A DNA stretch of 32,852 nt from the NCBI RefSeq assembly GCF_910578695.1, contig NZ_CAJTQJ010000027.1, positions 1 through 32,852 on the forward strand, read 5' to 3'. Position numbers and translations under genes: made by a program. Source of the stretch: an uncultured Brachyspira sp. (GTDB lineage: Bacteria > Spirochaetota > Brachyspiria > Brachyspirales > Brachyspiraceae). Below the pieces are notes generated by a model that saw nothing but the letters and a program-made list of their open reading frames with translations, ran no database searches and was not told where the DNA came from. Shown one piece after another: positions 24,239 to 32,797 of the stretch; positions within the stretch are counted from its first letter, which is position 1; each line of letters opens with the position of its first letter.

Positions 24239-26218
24239 TTATTTTATATCGCCAAATAAACCTTCTATTATTTTATAACCATATTTTTTGGCAGTTGATA
24301 TATCTTTAGGTACTCCCTGCCCATGAGTTATATAAGTAATAGGTAATTTCTTTTTTATAATAGCACAAATTGAAGAAGCTAAATAATCAGTTTCATCAAC
24401 CTTTGTTAATATAATGCCTTTATAATTTGTAGGCTTAAAGCCGTTTAATATTTTCAATGCATCTTTATATTTTGCAGTAGCACTCATAACAAGCTGAATA
24501 TCCATATCAAATCTTCCTACTGTAGTGAAGTATTTTGACATAGCAGTTATATCTTCAGCACCTTTAGGAGAACGCCCCATAGTATCTATAAATAAAAGCG
24601 AAGAATTATCCATTTTTCTAATTTCAGCTCTTAAAGCCTCAGGAGTACTTGCACTTGTAAAAGGAACTTTCATTATGCTCGCATATCTCTGAAGCTGGTC
24701 AACTGCTGCTATTCTATAATTATCTATAGTAACAAAAGAAACTTTTTTTCCAGACTTCATATACTGTGCTGCTATTTTAGGTATAGTTGTAGTTTTTCCA
24801 ACTCCTGTAGGTCCTACAAATACTATAATTTTTTTCTTAGCACCAATTTCTATACCATTAGAAAGCATTAATCTTTCAGCAAAATATTTTTCAACTTCTT
24901 CTCTTATTACATCTTTCGATTGGAAAAATCTTGCATTACTTGAGGTTAAAAGATATTCTCTTAAATCTAATAATACTTCCTCTGGAAATTCTCTGTCTCT
25001 TAAATACTTAAAGCTCTCTTCCATTCCGTCAGCAACAGTAATATCAGAGTTATTATTTTCTATATCTCCGCTGCTATTATAATCCATATCTTTGCTATTA
25101 TATTCAAAATAATCCCTAATGCTGTTTTTTCTTTCTCTTATATTATCTTCTTCTCTGTATTCTTTATGTTCTTTATATTCTCTTCTTGATTCTTTTATTT
25201 CTTCTATAGCATTATTAATTTCTTCTTCTTCAGCAGAAAAAGATGCTCTTGTGTCATTGTATATATTTGAATTATTAGAGTTATTTTTATTAAAATTTAT
25301 ATTAGGAAAACTATTTCCAAGATATTCTTTTACTATATCTCTTATCTGTTCCTGAACTAATTTTTTTACATTGTCGTCTACAGAATTATTTATACTATTT
25401 TGATTATTATTAGAAGAGCTAGTATGATTATGCATAACATTATTATTAAAATTGTTTGTGCTATTGTTATTAGTATTATTTATATTATTATTCATACTAT
25501 TCATAAAATTATTATTATAAAAATTGCTGTAATTATCTATAGGAGAAAAACTATTATTATTGTTATTATAATCTGAAGCAATAGAATTTCTCATATTTGA
25601 AAAGGAAGAATTTGAAAAATTAGAATACTGATTATTATTAAAATTAGAATATTGATTATTAAAATTAGATAATGAAGAAAAATTATCAATACTTCTTTCT
25701 CTTATGCTGCTGTTATTATCAATTGTTTCTTCTGTTTTTATATTATTTTCATTTAAAAGCTCTTTAGTAATATCATCATTTTCATTATTGTATGAACTTT
25801 CCTCTATTCTATTAGAAATATTATTAGTATTATTAGAAGAATGAGTATTTTTATTTGCATTTTTCTCTTTCAAAGCTTTAGTTATAGATACTATTCTGTC
25901 AGCCATTTCGCTTGCATCAATAGTTTCCGATGAATGTTTTTTCATCTCTATTCTGTCGCTGAGCAGTTTGCTTCTATGCATATCATCATCTTCTTCTGAA
26001 TAGGAATTTTTTTCTTCTAAAGAATTATTTTTTCTATCATAAATAGAATTATTAAGCATTATTCTAAGTTCATGTTCAGTTTTCATTCCAAGTCCAAGAA
26101 AACCGCCTACTTTTACATCCTTGCTTGTTAAAATAACAAAATTACCGCCGTATTCAACCCTAGCTTTGGCAAATGCATCTGTTTTATCCTTACCTCTAAT
26201 AGTTCGTATATCTACCAT
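24239..26218 (-). CDS. flhF: FlhF SRP-type GTPase with a large Asn-rich insert
   Basis: 659 residues, much longer than the usual 350-480. Residues 1-55 are the FlhF N-terminal domain (RTIRGKDKTDAFAKARVEYG ... GFLGLGMK). Residues about 95-330 form a low-complexity Asn/Ser-rich expansion of the linker (B) domain. The NG GTPase domain fills the C-terminal 250 residues: GPTGVGKTTT (469-478), TIDNYRIAAVDQL, DTMGRSPKG and TKVDETD. FlhF marks the flagellar site at the cell pole and is shut off by FlhG. AGAGGAG lies before the ATG. The polyasparagine part is AAT-rich and may vary in length between strains. Confidence 0.92.
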   Translation of the reverse strand: MVDIRTIRGKDKTDAFAKARVEYGGNFVILTSKDVKVGGFLGLGMKTEHELRIMLNNSIYDRKNNSLEEKNSYSEEDDDMHRSKLLSDRIEMKKHSSETIDASEMADRIVSITKALKEKNANKNTHSSNNTNNISNRIEESSYNNENDDITKELLNENNIKTEETIDNNSSIRERSIDNFSSLSNFNNQYSNFNNNQYSNFSNSSFSNMRNSIASDYNNNNNSFSPIDNYSNFYNNNFMNSMNNNINNTNNNSTNNFNNNVMHNHTSSSNNNQNSINNSVDDNVKKLVQEQIRDIVKEYLGNSFPNINFNKNNSNNSNIYNDTRASFSAEEEEINNAIEEIKESRREYKEHKEYREEDNIRERKNSIRDYFEYNSKDMDYNSSGDIENNNSDITVADGMEESFKYLRDREFPEEVLLDLREYLLTSSNARFFQSKDVIREEVEKYFAERLMLSNGIEIGAKKKIIVFVGPTGVGKTTTIPKIAAQYMKSGKKVSFVTIDNYRIAAVDQLQRYASIMKVPFTSASTPEALRAEIRKMDNSSLLFIDTMGRSPKGAEDITAMSKYFTTVGRFDMDIQLVMSATAKYKDALKILNGFKPTNYKGIILTKVDETDYLASSICAIIKKKLPITYITHGQGVPKDISTAKKYGYKIIEGLFGDIK

Positions 26219-26238
26219 CTTTTTACTCCTCTAATCAT
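26212..26238 (-). other. Possible 8-codon leader ORF overlapping the flhF start
   Basis: An ATG at 26238 has AGGAG (26250-26246) seven bases upstream and reads MIRGVKRW to a TAG at 26212-26214, overlapping the flhF start out of frame. Termination next to the flhF ATG could couple translation. It could equally be chance. Confidence 0.25.
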
Positions 26239-26262
26239 ATTAAAACTCCTGCATCCTGCCAA

Positions 26263-26436
26263 TTAATATTGTTCTAATATACCTATAGAAACTTCAAATT
26301 CTTTTTTAATCATACCAAAAATATTTTTTCTTTTGCTTTCCCTAACACTTATTATAAAATAGCTTTCACCATACTTATATCTAGCCTGCTTTTCGATTTC
26401 TTCTCTGTTTTTTCCAAATATTTTTATTGTTTTCAT
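26263..26436 (-). CDS. Small protein resembling the FlhF N-terminal (Jag-N-like) domain
   Basis: 57 residues, too short for most gene callers. It begins MKTIKIFGKNREEIEKQARY and continues KYGESYFIISVRESKRKNIF and GMIKKEFEVSI. This lines up with the FlhF start encoded next to it: T-I-[RK]-x-x-G-K near the N-terminus, A-R-x-x-Y-G in the middle, F-x-I-[IL] and F-G-[ML]-x-x-K-x-E-x-E-[LV] near the end. GGAG (26447-26444) is seven bases before the ATG, an ideal ribosome site. It lies between flhA (67 bases) and flhF (44 bases) on the same strand, so is expected to be cotranscribed. A single-domain regulator that competes with or binds FlhF/FlhG partners is an inference. Confidence 0.75.
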   Translation of the reverse strand: MKTIKIFGKNREEIEKQARYKYGESYFIISVRESKRKNIFGMIKKEFEVSIGILEQY

Positions 26437-26503
26437 TGTATAACTCCAAGTATATTATTTTATATTTATATCTTAATCGCCCATTAAGGCATAAAACTAT
26501 TCA

Positions 26504-28624
26504 TCATTTTATACTAGCAATACCCTGAACATTATAACCCTGTGCTATTTCTGTGGTGGCTATAACCTTATACTTGCCAATATTTTTGGATATAAACTGA
26601 TACAAAGGTCTTCTTATAAGCGGCGAAGTTAAAAATATTATATCATCAACACCCGAATCGCTTACAAGCTTTACAGCATCTTTTATATTTTTAATTAAGT
26701 TCTGCATACTTTCAAAACTCATAGCTATCATCTGAGAGCCCTGCAAATTTCCTGTACTAGCAAGATTCTGAGCTATATTATTTTGCAGCTGCTGACTTAA
26801 AGTAATAACTCTAATATTTCTATCTTGATCAGCTGCCATCTGAGATATTTGAGATGCTAATCTGCTTCTTACAAGCTCTGTAGCCTGCTCGCTTCCCATA
26901 ATAGCTATAGCATCAGCAACACCCTCTAATATAGCAACACTGTTTCTGATAGGCACTTCCTCCTGAAGAAGATTCTGCAGTACTTTCTGTATATATCCAA
27001 GAGGACTTTCATTATGAGGTTTGGCTGCAAGCACTTCAGATACAAGAGCCTTATGATCATCTTTAATAAGATCAAGCATATTCTGCACTTCTTCTCTTCC
27101 GATAAGAAGATTAGCATTTCTCTTAATTGTTTCGCTGAAATGAGTAGCAATAACAGAAGTGGGCTGAAATAACATAAAGCCTTTTTTCTCAGCCATATCT
27201 TTTTCATCAACTTTAATCCAATAGGCTGGAAGTCCGAATGCAGGTTCTCTTACCTTTTCGCATTCAGGAGAAGGACCGTCCGGAGAATTAGCATTCAAAG
27301 CTAAAAGCATATTAGGACGAACAAATCCTTTAGCCATTTCAGTACCATTTATGCTTACAGTATATTCATCAGGTTCTATTACACTATTATCTACAATACG
27401 AACGGGAGGAACTACTAAGCCTACTTCTAAAGCCAATTCCCTGCGAATCTGACTTATTCGGTTAATTAAATCTCCCCCCTCCGATTCTAATGCCAAAGGT
27501 ATAAGCGAAGCACCTACAGAAAGTTCTATCTTTTCAACTTTTAAAAAAGGAGTAACATCTAAAGGACCTTGATGAACCTGCTCTCCTGCATCAGTTTTAA
27601 TACCGTCTTCATTAATTCCAAGCTCCTGCTGTTCTTTTCTCAAAGCATAAGCTGCTAAAAATAATGCTAATGATATAATAAATAATGCTATTTTAGGAAA
27701 GCCAGGTAAAAGCATTAAGAAGAATGCAAAACCTGCACCTATAAATAAATTTTTTGGTTTAGCGAAAATCTGTACTGCAATCTGAGTAGATAAATTATCT
27801 TCGCTGCTGCTTCTAGTTACAAGCAAGCCTGTAGCAAAACTCATAAAGAAAGAAGGTATCTGACTTACCAAACCATCGCCTACAGTAAAACGGGTATAAG
27901 CATTAACAGCCTGAGCAAAAGGCTCTCCTCTCATTGTAATGCCTATTATGAGTCCGCCTACTATATTTATGATAGTGATTATGATGCCTGCTATAACATC
28001 GCCTTGTACAAACTTTGATGCACCGTCCATAGTACCGTAAAAATCACTCTCGCCTCTAATCTTTTTTCTCTTTTCTTCAGCCTCTTTATCAGTGATAGCA
28101 CCAGCCTGAAGTTCGCTTTCTACAGCCATCATCTTTGAAGGCATACTGTCTAATGCGAATCTTGCTGCTACTTCTGATACTCTTGTAGCACCTTTAGTAA
28201 TAACTACAAACTGTACTATTATAAGAATGATAAATATTACAACACCTACAACTATATTTCCGCCTACTACAAAATCAGCAAATGATGTAATAACCTTGCC
28301 GTTAAAATTTGCTCCGCTGGTAAGAATTGCTCTTGTGGTAGATACATTCAAAGCAAGTCTGAATGCAGTCATAACGAGAAGTATAGAAGGAAATACGCTG
28401 AAATCATTTGCACTCTTTATGCTAAGCACCATAAGTAATATCAATAATGATACTATAATATTTATTATAAGCAAAAAGTCCAATATCATAGAAGGCAGCG
28501 GTATAATGAGCATCATTATTACCATAACTGCACCTATAGCAAACATTATATCACTATGCCTGTTTATATTAGCAGGTAATTTTATAGAATCCAAAATTGA
28601 TTTAGTACCATTAATTGCCGCCAC
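26504..28624 (-). CDS. flhA: FlhA, flagellar type III export gate protein
   Basis: 706 residues, the usual length. The N-terminal half has about eight membrane helices (from DIMFAIGAVMVIMMLIIPLP on). The cytoplasmic loop with RFALDSMPSKMMAVESELQAG is the conserved FHIPEP region. The C-terminal half is the soluble domain that forms the nonameric ring and docks chaperone-substrate complexes. The start is GTG at 28624 with GGAGG about seven bases upstream; the coding start lies 12 bases from the flhB stop, so the two are translationally close. Confidence 0.95.
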   Translation of the reverse strand: MAAINGTKSILDSIKLPANINRHSDIMFAIGAVMVIMMLIIPLPSMILDFLLIINIIVSLLILLMVLSIKSANDFSVFPSILLVMTAFRLALNVSTTRAILTSGANFNGKVITSFADFVVGGNIVVGVVIFIILIIVQFVVITKGATRVSEVAARFALDSMPSKMMAVESELQAGAITDKEAEEKRKKIRGESDFYGTMDGASKFVQGDVIAGIIITIINIVGGLIIGITMRGEPFAQAVNAYTRFTVGDGLVSQIPSFFMSFATGLLVTRSSSEDNLSTQIAVQIFAKPKNLFIGAGFAFFLMLLPGFPKIALFIISLALFLAAYALRKEQQELGINEDGIKTDAGEQVHQGPLDVTPFLKVEKIELSVGASLIPLALESEGGDLINRISQIRRELALEVGLVVPPVRIVDNSVIEPDEYTVSINGTEMAKGFVRPNMLLALNANSPDGPSPECEKVREPAFGLPAYWIKVDEKDMAEKKGFMLFQPTSVIATHFSETIKRNANLLIGREEVQNMLDLIKDDHKALVSEVLAAKPHNESPLGYIQKVLQNLLQEEVPIRNSVAILEGVADAIAIMGSEQATELVRSRLASQISQMAADQDRNIRVITLSQQLQNNIAQNLASTGNLQGSQMIAMSFESMQNLIKNIKDAVKLVSDSGVDDIIFLTSPLIRRPLYQFISKNIGKYKVIATTEIAQGYNVQGIASIK

Positions 28625-28636
28625 TTTTTATTCCTC

Positions 28637-29842
28637 CTATATAGCCCTTTCCATTCTTTCATTGCGTATTCTATATACTTCGCCAAGTATCCTTGACACT
28701 ATATGAAACAGCTTTTCTGGTATATACTGCCCTATTTCAACATTATAATATAATTCACGGGCTAAAGGTTTATTTTCAACTACTTCTACATTATGTTCTT
28801 TAGCTATTTCTTTTATTTTTAAAGCTATATGATCAACTCCCTTAGCTGTTACTATAGGAGCATAATCTCCGTTTTCATATTTTAAAGCAATTGCAAAGTG
28901 AGTAGGGTTTGTAATAACTACATCTGCTTCAGGCACTGATTTAAGCATAGTTCTGCTTACTATTTTTCTAGCCATCTCCTGCAATTGACTTTTTACTAAA
29001 GGGTCGCCTTCCATTTCCTTAAACTCTTCTTTCATTTCATGCTTTGTCATTTTTAAGCTGTTAATATACTGTCTTTTCTGAAAGAAATAATCAAAAGCAG
29101 CAACTATTATCATAAATATAATTACTTTAGCAAGCATTTCTAAAACTATAAAGAAAAATAAATGCATAGCCTGTCCCAATTCCATATTTACCATATTAAA
29201 TAATTCATTTCTCTTGCCGTATATAGTTGTAAATGTAAGAAAGGCTATAACTATCATCTTAAAAAGTATCTTTGCTAAATTCATTAAATTCTGAGATGAT
29301 ATAAATACTCTTTCTTTAAAATTAGACCAAGAAGGGGCTATTCTTTTGAAATTAGGCTTTAATTTTTTTGTTGTAAATAGAAACTGAGTTTGAGCTAAAT
29401 TAACTCCTACTCCTACTATCAATGCAGCCGCCATAATTATACCTGCAGTTTTTGCAACTAAAACAACTATTTCTAAAAATATGCTTGAGAAAGCTAAATT
29501 ATTTATAGTTTCATCAGCATTAGAAATCTTATTTAAAACTGTAATAAAAAACTGAGATACTGTATGAACTAAATATGTTGTAAGCAGTGCTATTACAGTT
29601 ATTGTAACTGCCAAAACAAGAGTCTGATTTATTTCTGCTGAGTTAACAACTCTTCCTTCCTCTTCTCTAGCCTTTCTCTTTTTTCTTTCTGTAGGAAGTT
29701 CTGTTCTGCCTTCATCTTCAGGGGATGCAAATAATGTTAATACATATCCTTTGCCTGTAAGACTCAAATATTTTCTGTAAAGTTTGGCTTTAAATATAAT
29801 AAATATTTCCAATATAGCAGAAGAAACTATTTTTTTATTCAT
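28637..29842 (-). CDS. flhB: FlhB, flagellar export switch protein
   Basis: 401 residues. The signature PTERKKRKAREEEGRVVNS follows an N-terminal stretch of ~40 residues that is longer than in enteric FlhB. Four membrane helices follow. The autocleavage site NPTH is at Asn312-His315 (TNPTHFAIALKY), which changes export specificity from rod-hook to filament substrates. The C-terminal domain ends PEKLFHIVSRILGEVYR. The ATG at 29842 overlaps the fliR stop (ATGA) and has GGGAGG upstream, so translation is coupled to fliR. Confidence 0.95.
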   Translation of the reverse strand: MNKKIVSSAILEIFIIFKAKLYRKYLSLTGKGYVLTLFASPEDEGRTELPTERKKRKAREEEGRVVNSAEINQTLVLAVTITVIALLTTYLVHTVSQFFITVLNKISNADETINNLAFSSIFLEIVVLVAKTAGIIMAAALIVGVGVNLAQTQFLFTTKKLKPNFKRIAPSWSNFKERVFISSQNLMNLAKILFKMIVIAFLTFTTIYGKRNELFNMVNMELGQAMHLFFFIVLEMLAKVIIFMIIVAAFDYFFQKRQYINSLKMTKHEMKEEFKEMEGDPLVKSQLQEMARKIVSRTMLKSVPEADVVITNPTHFAIALKYENGDYAPIVTAKGVDHIALKIKEIAKEHNVEVVENKPLARELYYNVEIGQYIPEKLFHIVSRILGEVYRIRNERMERAI

Positions 29843-30645
29843 ATAGTTCCTCCCGACAAAAATGTTATTATATTATTAACATCAGCTATAGTAGACTGAA
29901 GTATTTTCATAAAATTAGAAACAAGTACTGGTATTAAAATATAATAAGCTGTAATTCCCACAGTAATCTGCATAGGAAAACCCAGCATTAAAATATTCAT
30001 TTGAGGGGCTGCTTTAGCTAATAAGCCTAAACTCAATGATAATAAAAATAATGTAAGCATTATAGGCAAAGCCAATGAAAGTGCTATAGAAAATAAAGAA
30101 CTCATATAATATATCATTCTATCTATAATGCCGTTAAATGATGACATAAAAACAGCTTTTGAAGCATTGCTTAATATAGGCATAGCCTTAAAACTGTAAA
30201 ATAAAGTTCTGATAATCAAACTGGGTCCGTCTATGGCTATGAATAATAATATAACTATTAAAGACTGCATCTGCCCTAATACAGGTACTGTAACCTGAGA
30301 TATAGGGTCAACAGTTTCAGATATACCAAAACCCATTTGTATTTCAAAAAAGTTTGCCATAACCTGATATGCTGCAAATATGATTGACATTAAAAAACCT
30401 ATTAATATTCCAATTAAAGCTTCATTTAATAATGTTAAAAAATATTCAGCGAATGTGGGAGCTGCCTGAACATTAATATTAGCTGCCAACGGGAATATTG
30501 CTGCTGTGGTTATAAAAGAAAGAGCCATTTTTATAGTATTTGGAATAACATTAGAAGAAAATAACGGAGCTACCATAAGTATAGCTGTCAATCTCACCAT
30601 AATGAGAAGATAGATTTGAAAGAAATTCACAAAATTATCCATCAT
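29839..30645 (-). CDS. fliR: FliR, flagellar export gate protein
   Basis: 268 residues with about six hydrophobic segments. It shows MVRLTAILMVAPLFSS near the start, QMGFGISETVDPISQ in the middle and LGLLAKAAPQMNILMLGFP toward the end, all FliR signatures. FliR joins FliP5 and FliQ4 in the export gate core. It lies 38 bases after fliQ and overlaps flhB by four bases. The first ATG of a double ATG is taken as start. Confidence 0.93.
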   Translation of the reverse strand: MMDNFVNFFQIYLLIMVRLTAILMVAPLFSSNVIPNTIKMALSFITTAAIFPLAANINVQAAPTFAEYFLTLLNEALIGILIGFLMSIIFAAYQVMANFFEIQMGFGISETVDPISQVTVPVLGQMQSLIVILLFIAIDGPSLIIRTLFYSFKAMPILSNASKAVFMSSFNGIIDRMIYYMSSLFSIALSLALPIMLTLFLLSLSLGLLAKAAPQMNILMLGFPMQITVGITAYYILIPVLVSNFMKILQSTIADVNNIITFLSGGTI

Positions 30646-30683
30646 TAATTCCCTAAACTATTTTTTATCCAAATATAAAAATT

Positions 30684-30953
30684 TCATCTAGCTATAGTTG
30701 GAAGTATACTGAATAATCTAACAGTAAAAGAACTTGTATAATTCAGCATCCAAGAAGCTAATATATATATAACTGCTAACATAGCTATCATTTTAGGAAC
30801 AAATGTTAAAGTCTGCTCCTGAATACTTGTAGTAGCCTGAAGTATTGAAATTATCAGTCCCACAATAATTGATACGCCTAAAACAGGAGCGGCAAGAAGC
30901 ATAAACACCCATAAAGTTTCCTGAACCAAAACAATAATTGAAGTATCGCTCAT
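30684..30953 (-). CDS. fliQ: FliQ, flagellar export gate protein
   Basis: 89 residues with two membrane helices forming a hairpin. VQETLWVFMLLAAPVLGVSI and IQEQTLTFVPKMIAM are typical of FliQ. AAGGA precedes the ATG. It sits between fliP (50 bases) and fliR (38 bases) in the standard order of the export gate genes. Confidence 0.93.
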   Translation of the reverse strand: MSDTSIIVLVQETLWVFMLLAAPVLGVSIIVGLIISILQATTSIQEQTLTFVPKMIAMLAVIYILASWMLNYTSSFTVRLFSILPTIAR

Positions 30954-31003
30954 AAAATTTCCTTAAAAATTATTAACTATATAAACTTACGAATATATAT
31001 TTT

Positions 31004-31792
31004 TTATCTGAAACTTTCTACTATTTGGAGTATCAAAAGTTTCCATCCGTCTACCGCAACAAATAAAATTATTTTAAGCGGCAGCGATATCATAATAGGC
31101 GGAAGCATTATCATACCCATTGCCATAAGTATAGAAGCAACCACCAAATCTATAACTATGAAAGGTATAAATAAATATATACCCATTTTAAATGCTATAG
31201 TAAGCTCATTAATTATAAATGCAGGAATAACAACTATAGTAGGTATTCTATTTAAATCATCAGCTGTTTGAATCTCTCTTAATCTTATATTCGTATTGCT
31301 TATGCTCAAAAATAAATCTAAACTCTTCATACCATTCTCTCCTCTCAAAGAGTTAAACATAAACATTCTTATAGGCTGTATGCCTCTGCCGTATAAATCA
31401 TTGACGCCTATAGTGCCATTTAAATAAGGCTGAAGTGCTTCATTATTTACCTGAGTTAATGTAGGCATCATTATAAAAAATGTCAAAAACAGAGAAAGCC
31501 CCATTATTAATGCTCTTGGAGGTGTTTCCTGTAATGATAATGCCCTTTGAACAAAACTTAATACTATCGAAACTCTTATAAAACTAGTTGTCATTATTAT
31601 TATAGAGGGAGATAATGACAGTATTGTTAATAAGAATAATATTTGAAGACCTAAACTTACTTGCTGAGGTGTTTGAGCCTGAGTAATATTTAATCCTATT
31701 GCAGGTATTGGTATTTGGTTATTATTCTGAGCGTAAGCTGCTGCTGGTATAAGTAAACATAATACCAAAAATACCATAAGAAACTTTCGCAT
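31004..31792 (-). CDS. fliP: FliP, flagellar export gate protein
   Basis: 262 residues. A cleavable signal peptide (1-21, ending AAAYA) is usual for FliP. The core has TTSFIRVSIVLSFVQRAL, PPRALIMGLSLFLTFFIM and, near the end, GMIMLPPIMISLPLKIILF and VDGWKLL, all FliP signatures. It forms the pentamer at the centre of the gate. It is the first flagellar gene of this run; fliO (fliZ), which precedes fliP in many spirochaetes, is absent. GGAG lies nine bases before the ATG, and a promoter is found about 75-100 bases upstream. Confidence 0.95.
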   Translation of the reverse strand: MRKFLMVFLVLCLLIPAAAYAQNNNQIPIPAIGLNITQAQTPQQVSLGLQILFLLTILSLSPSIIIMTTSFIRVSIVLSFVQRALSLQETPPRALIMGLSLFLTFFIMMPTLTQVNNEALQPYLNGTIGVNDLYGRGIQPIRMFMFNSLRGENGMKSLDLFLSISNTNIRLREIQTADDLNRIPTIVVIPAFIINELTIAFKMGIYLFIPFIVIDLVVASILMAMGMIMLPPIMISLPLKIILFVAVDGWKLLILQIVESFR

Positions 31793-31866
31793 CTTGATAA
31801 CTCCAATTTTATAATTTTTTTCTAATCATTTTCATTCTATAAACGATAATATTTATAGATTTCATT

Positions 31867-31909
31867 AAGTTAACATATTATCATAAAATAGTCAAGTATT
31901 ATGTTAACT
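31867..31909 (-). promoter_or_regulatory. Promoter of the fliP operon within an operator-like palindrome
   Basis: On the - strand TTGACT (31895-31890) and TAACTT (31872-31867) are 17 bases apart. A TGATAATAT extended -10 at 31882-31874 is an alternative. A perfect 9-bp inverted repeat, AGTTAACAT (31868-31876) and ATGTTAACT (31901-31909), covers the -10 and the bases just upstream of the -35. It looks like a repressor or activator site; the arms could also form a weak hairpin. Confidence 0.5.
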
Positions 31910-31963
31910 AATTTATGCTTCATTAATAATAAAATTTGATAAACATATTGCATTTACAGTATT

Positions 31964-31996
31964 AATACAGTATATAAAAATTTTTTATATAGTATT
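31964..31996 (-). terminator. Possible weak terminator after the GNAT gene
   Basis: An AT-only hairpin (AATAC ... TATATAAAAA with TTTTTATATA ... GTATT) lies just after the acetyltransferase stop. It has no G-C core, so it is a weak candidate. Confidence 0.25.
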
Positions 31997-32000
31997 TAAG

Positions 32001-32498
32001 CTAAATAAACAAACCCATCATATAGCAATTATAATAAACATCATCAATACAAAAAAAGCTTTTTATCTCTCCTTCTATAAAAAAACCAAGAGATTTATAC
32101 AATTTTAAAGCCCTTTTATTATCAGTTCTAACAATTAATTCTATTTTTTTTATAGAATTTTTTTTACTGTAATCAACAGCATAATTAATTAATTTTCTGC
32201 CTACTCCATTACCCCAATATTCTTTCAATACGCTTATTGCTAAATTTACTCTATGCTTTACTCTTTTCCTATCAATACCCTTTAAATTACATATACCGAT
32301 AATTTTACCGTCTATTTCACATAAAAACATTTTAGCTGTTATGCTTTTTTGTATATTTTGTAAAAATTCCTCCTCTTTTTTTATATCTAATTCTCTTTCA
32401 TTAGAATCAGACATCATAAAATTTGTTTCATCAGACACTTTTACAATGTAATTTACAACATTTTCAGCATCTTCTATATGTGCTTCTCTTATACACAT
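32001..32498 (-). CDS. GNAT-family N-acetyltransferase
   Basis: 165 residues, one GNAT domain that moves an acetyl group from acetyl-CoA to an amine. The N-terminus CIREAHIEDAENVVNYI is the usual start. Motif A is LAISVLKEYWGNGVGRKLI, with the CoA-pyrophosphate loop WGNGVG. Motif B is VRTDNKRALKLYKSLGFFIEG. The pattern fits the RimI/RimJ-like or SpeG-like side of the family; the acceptor cannot be told. An in-frame GTG at 32504 is possible, but AGGTG lies just before the ATG at 32498. It is upstream of fliP on the same strand, with 208 bases and a promoter between them. Confidence 0.85.
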   Translation of the reverse strand: MCIREAHIEDAENVVNYIVKVSDETNFMMSDSNERELDIKKEEEFLQNIQKSITAKMFLCEIDGKIIGICNLKGIDRKRVKHRVNLAISVLKEYWGNGVGRKLINYAVDYSKKNSIKKIELIVRTDNKRALKLYKSLGFFIEGEIKSFFCIDDVYYNCYMMGLFI

Positions 32499-32728
32499 AA
32501 TCACCTGCAGTATTTATTATCGGATTTTATTATGTAAACTGTAATATGATAACTTATTTTTCTTTTTTTTCAATTAATTTTTTAGATTTTTTTATTAAAA
32601 CTTATGATACTTTTTATTATTTAATAAAAGAAAAAATAATAGCTGCAGTCAGTTTAGAATATTCAAAAATAATTTTTATTTTTTATAATTAAATTATTAA
32701 AAAATATAATATTAACATATAATAAATA

Positions 32729-32757
32729 TTGACATTATTTTTAAAATATAATATATT
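32729..32757 (+). promoter_or_regulatory. Sigma70-type promoter facing out of the window
   Basis: TTGACA (32729-32734), a 17-base spacer and TATATT (32752-32757). Transcription would start near 32764, about 35 bases before the heptamer tract. The gene it serves is beyond the window. Confidence 0.6.
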
Positions 32758-32797
32758 ATTTGCTATGATGAGATATATTTTAGAATACATATTGAGT

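Noticed and set aside
26926..27210. Open frame of 94 codons inside flhA on the same strand
   Set aside because: It overlaps the strongly conserved flhA frame, has no family signature and is a shadow frame.
28227..28706. 159-codon + strand frame opposite flhA/flhB
   Set aside because: It is antisense to conserved coding sequence, with composition explained by the reverse complement of hydrophobic helices.
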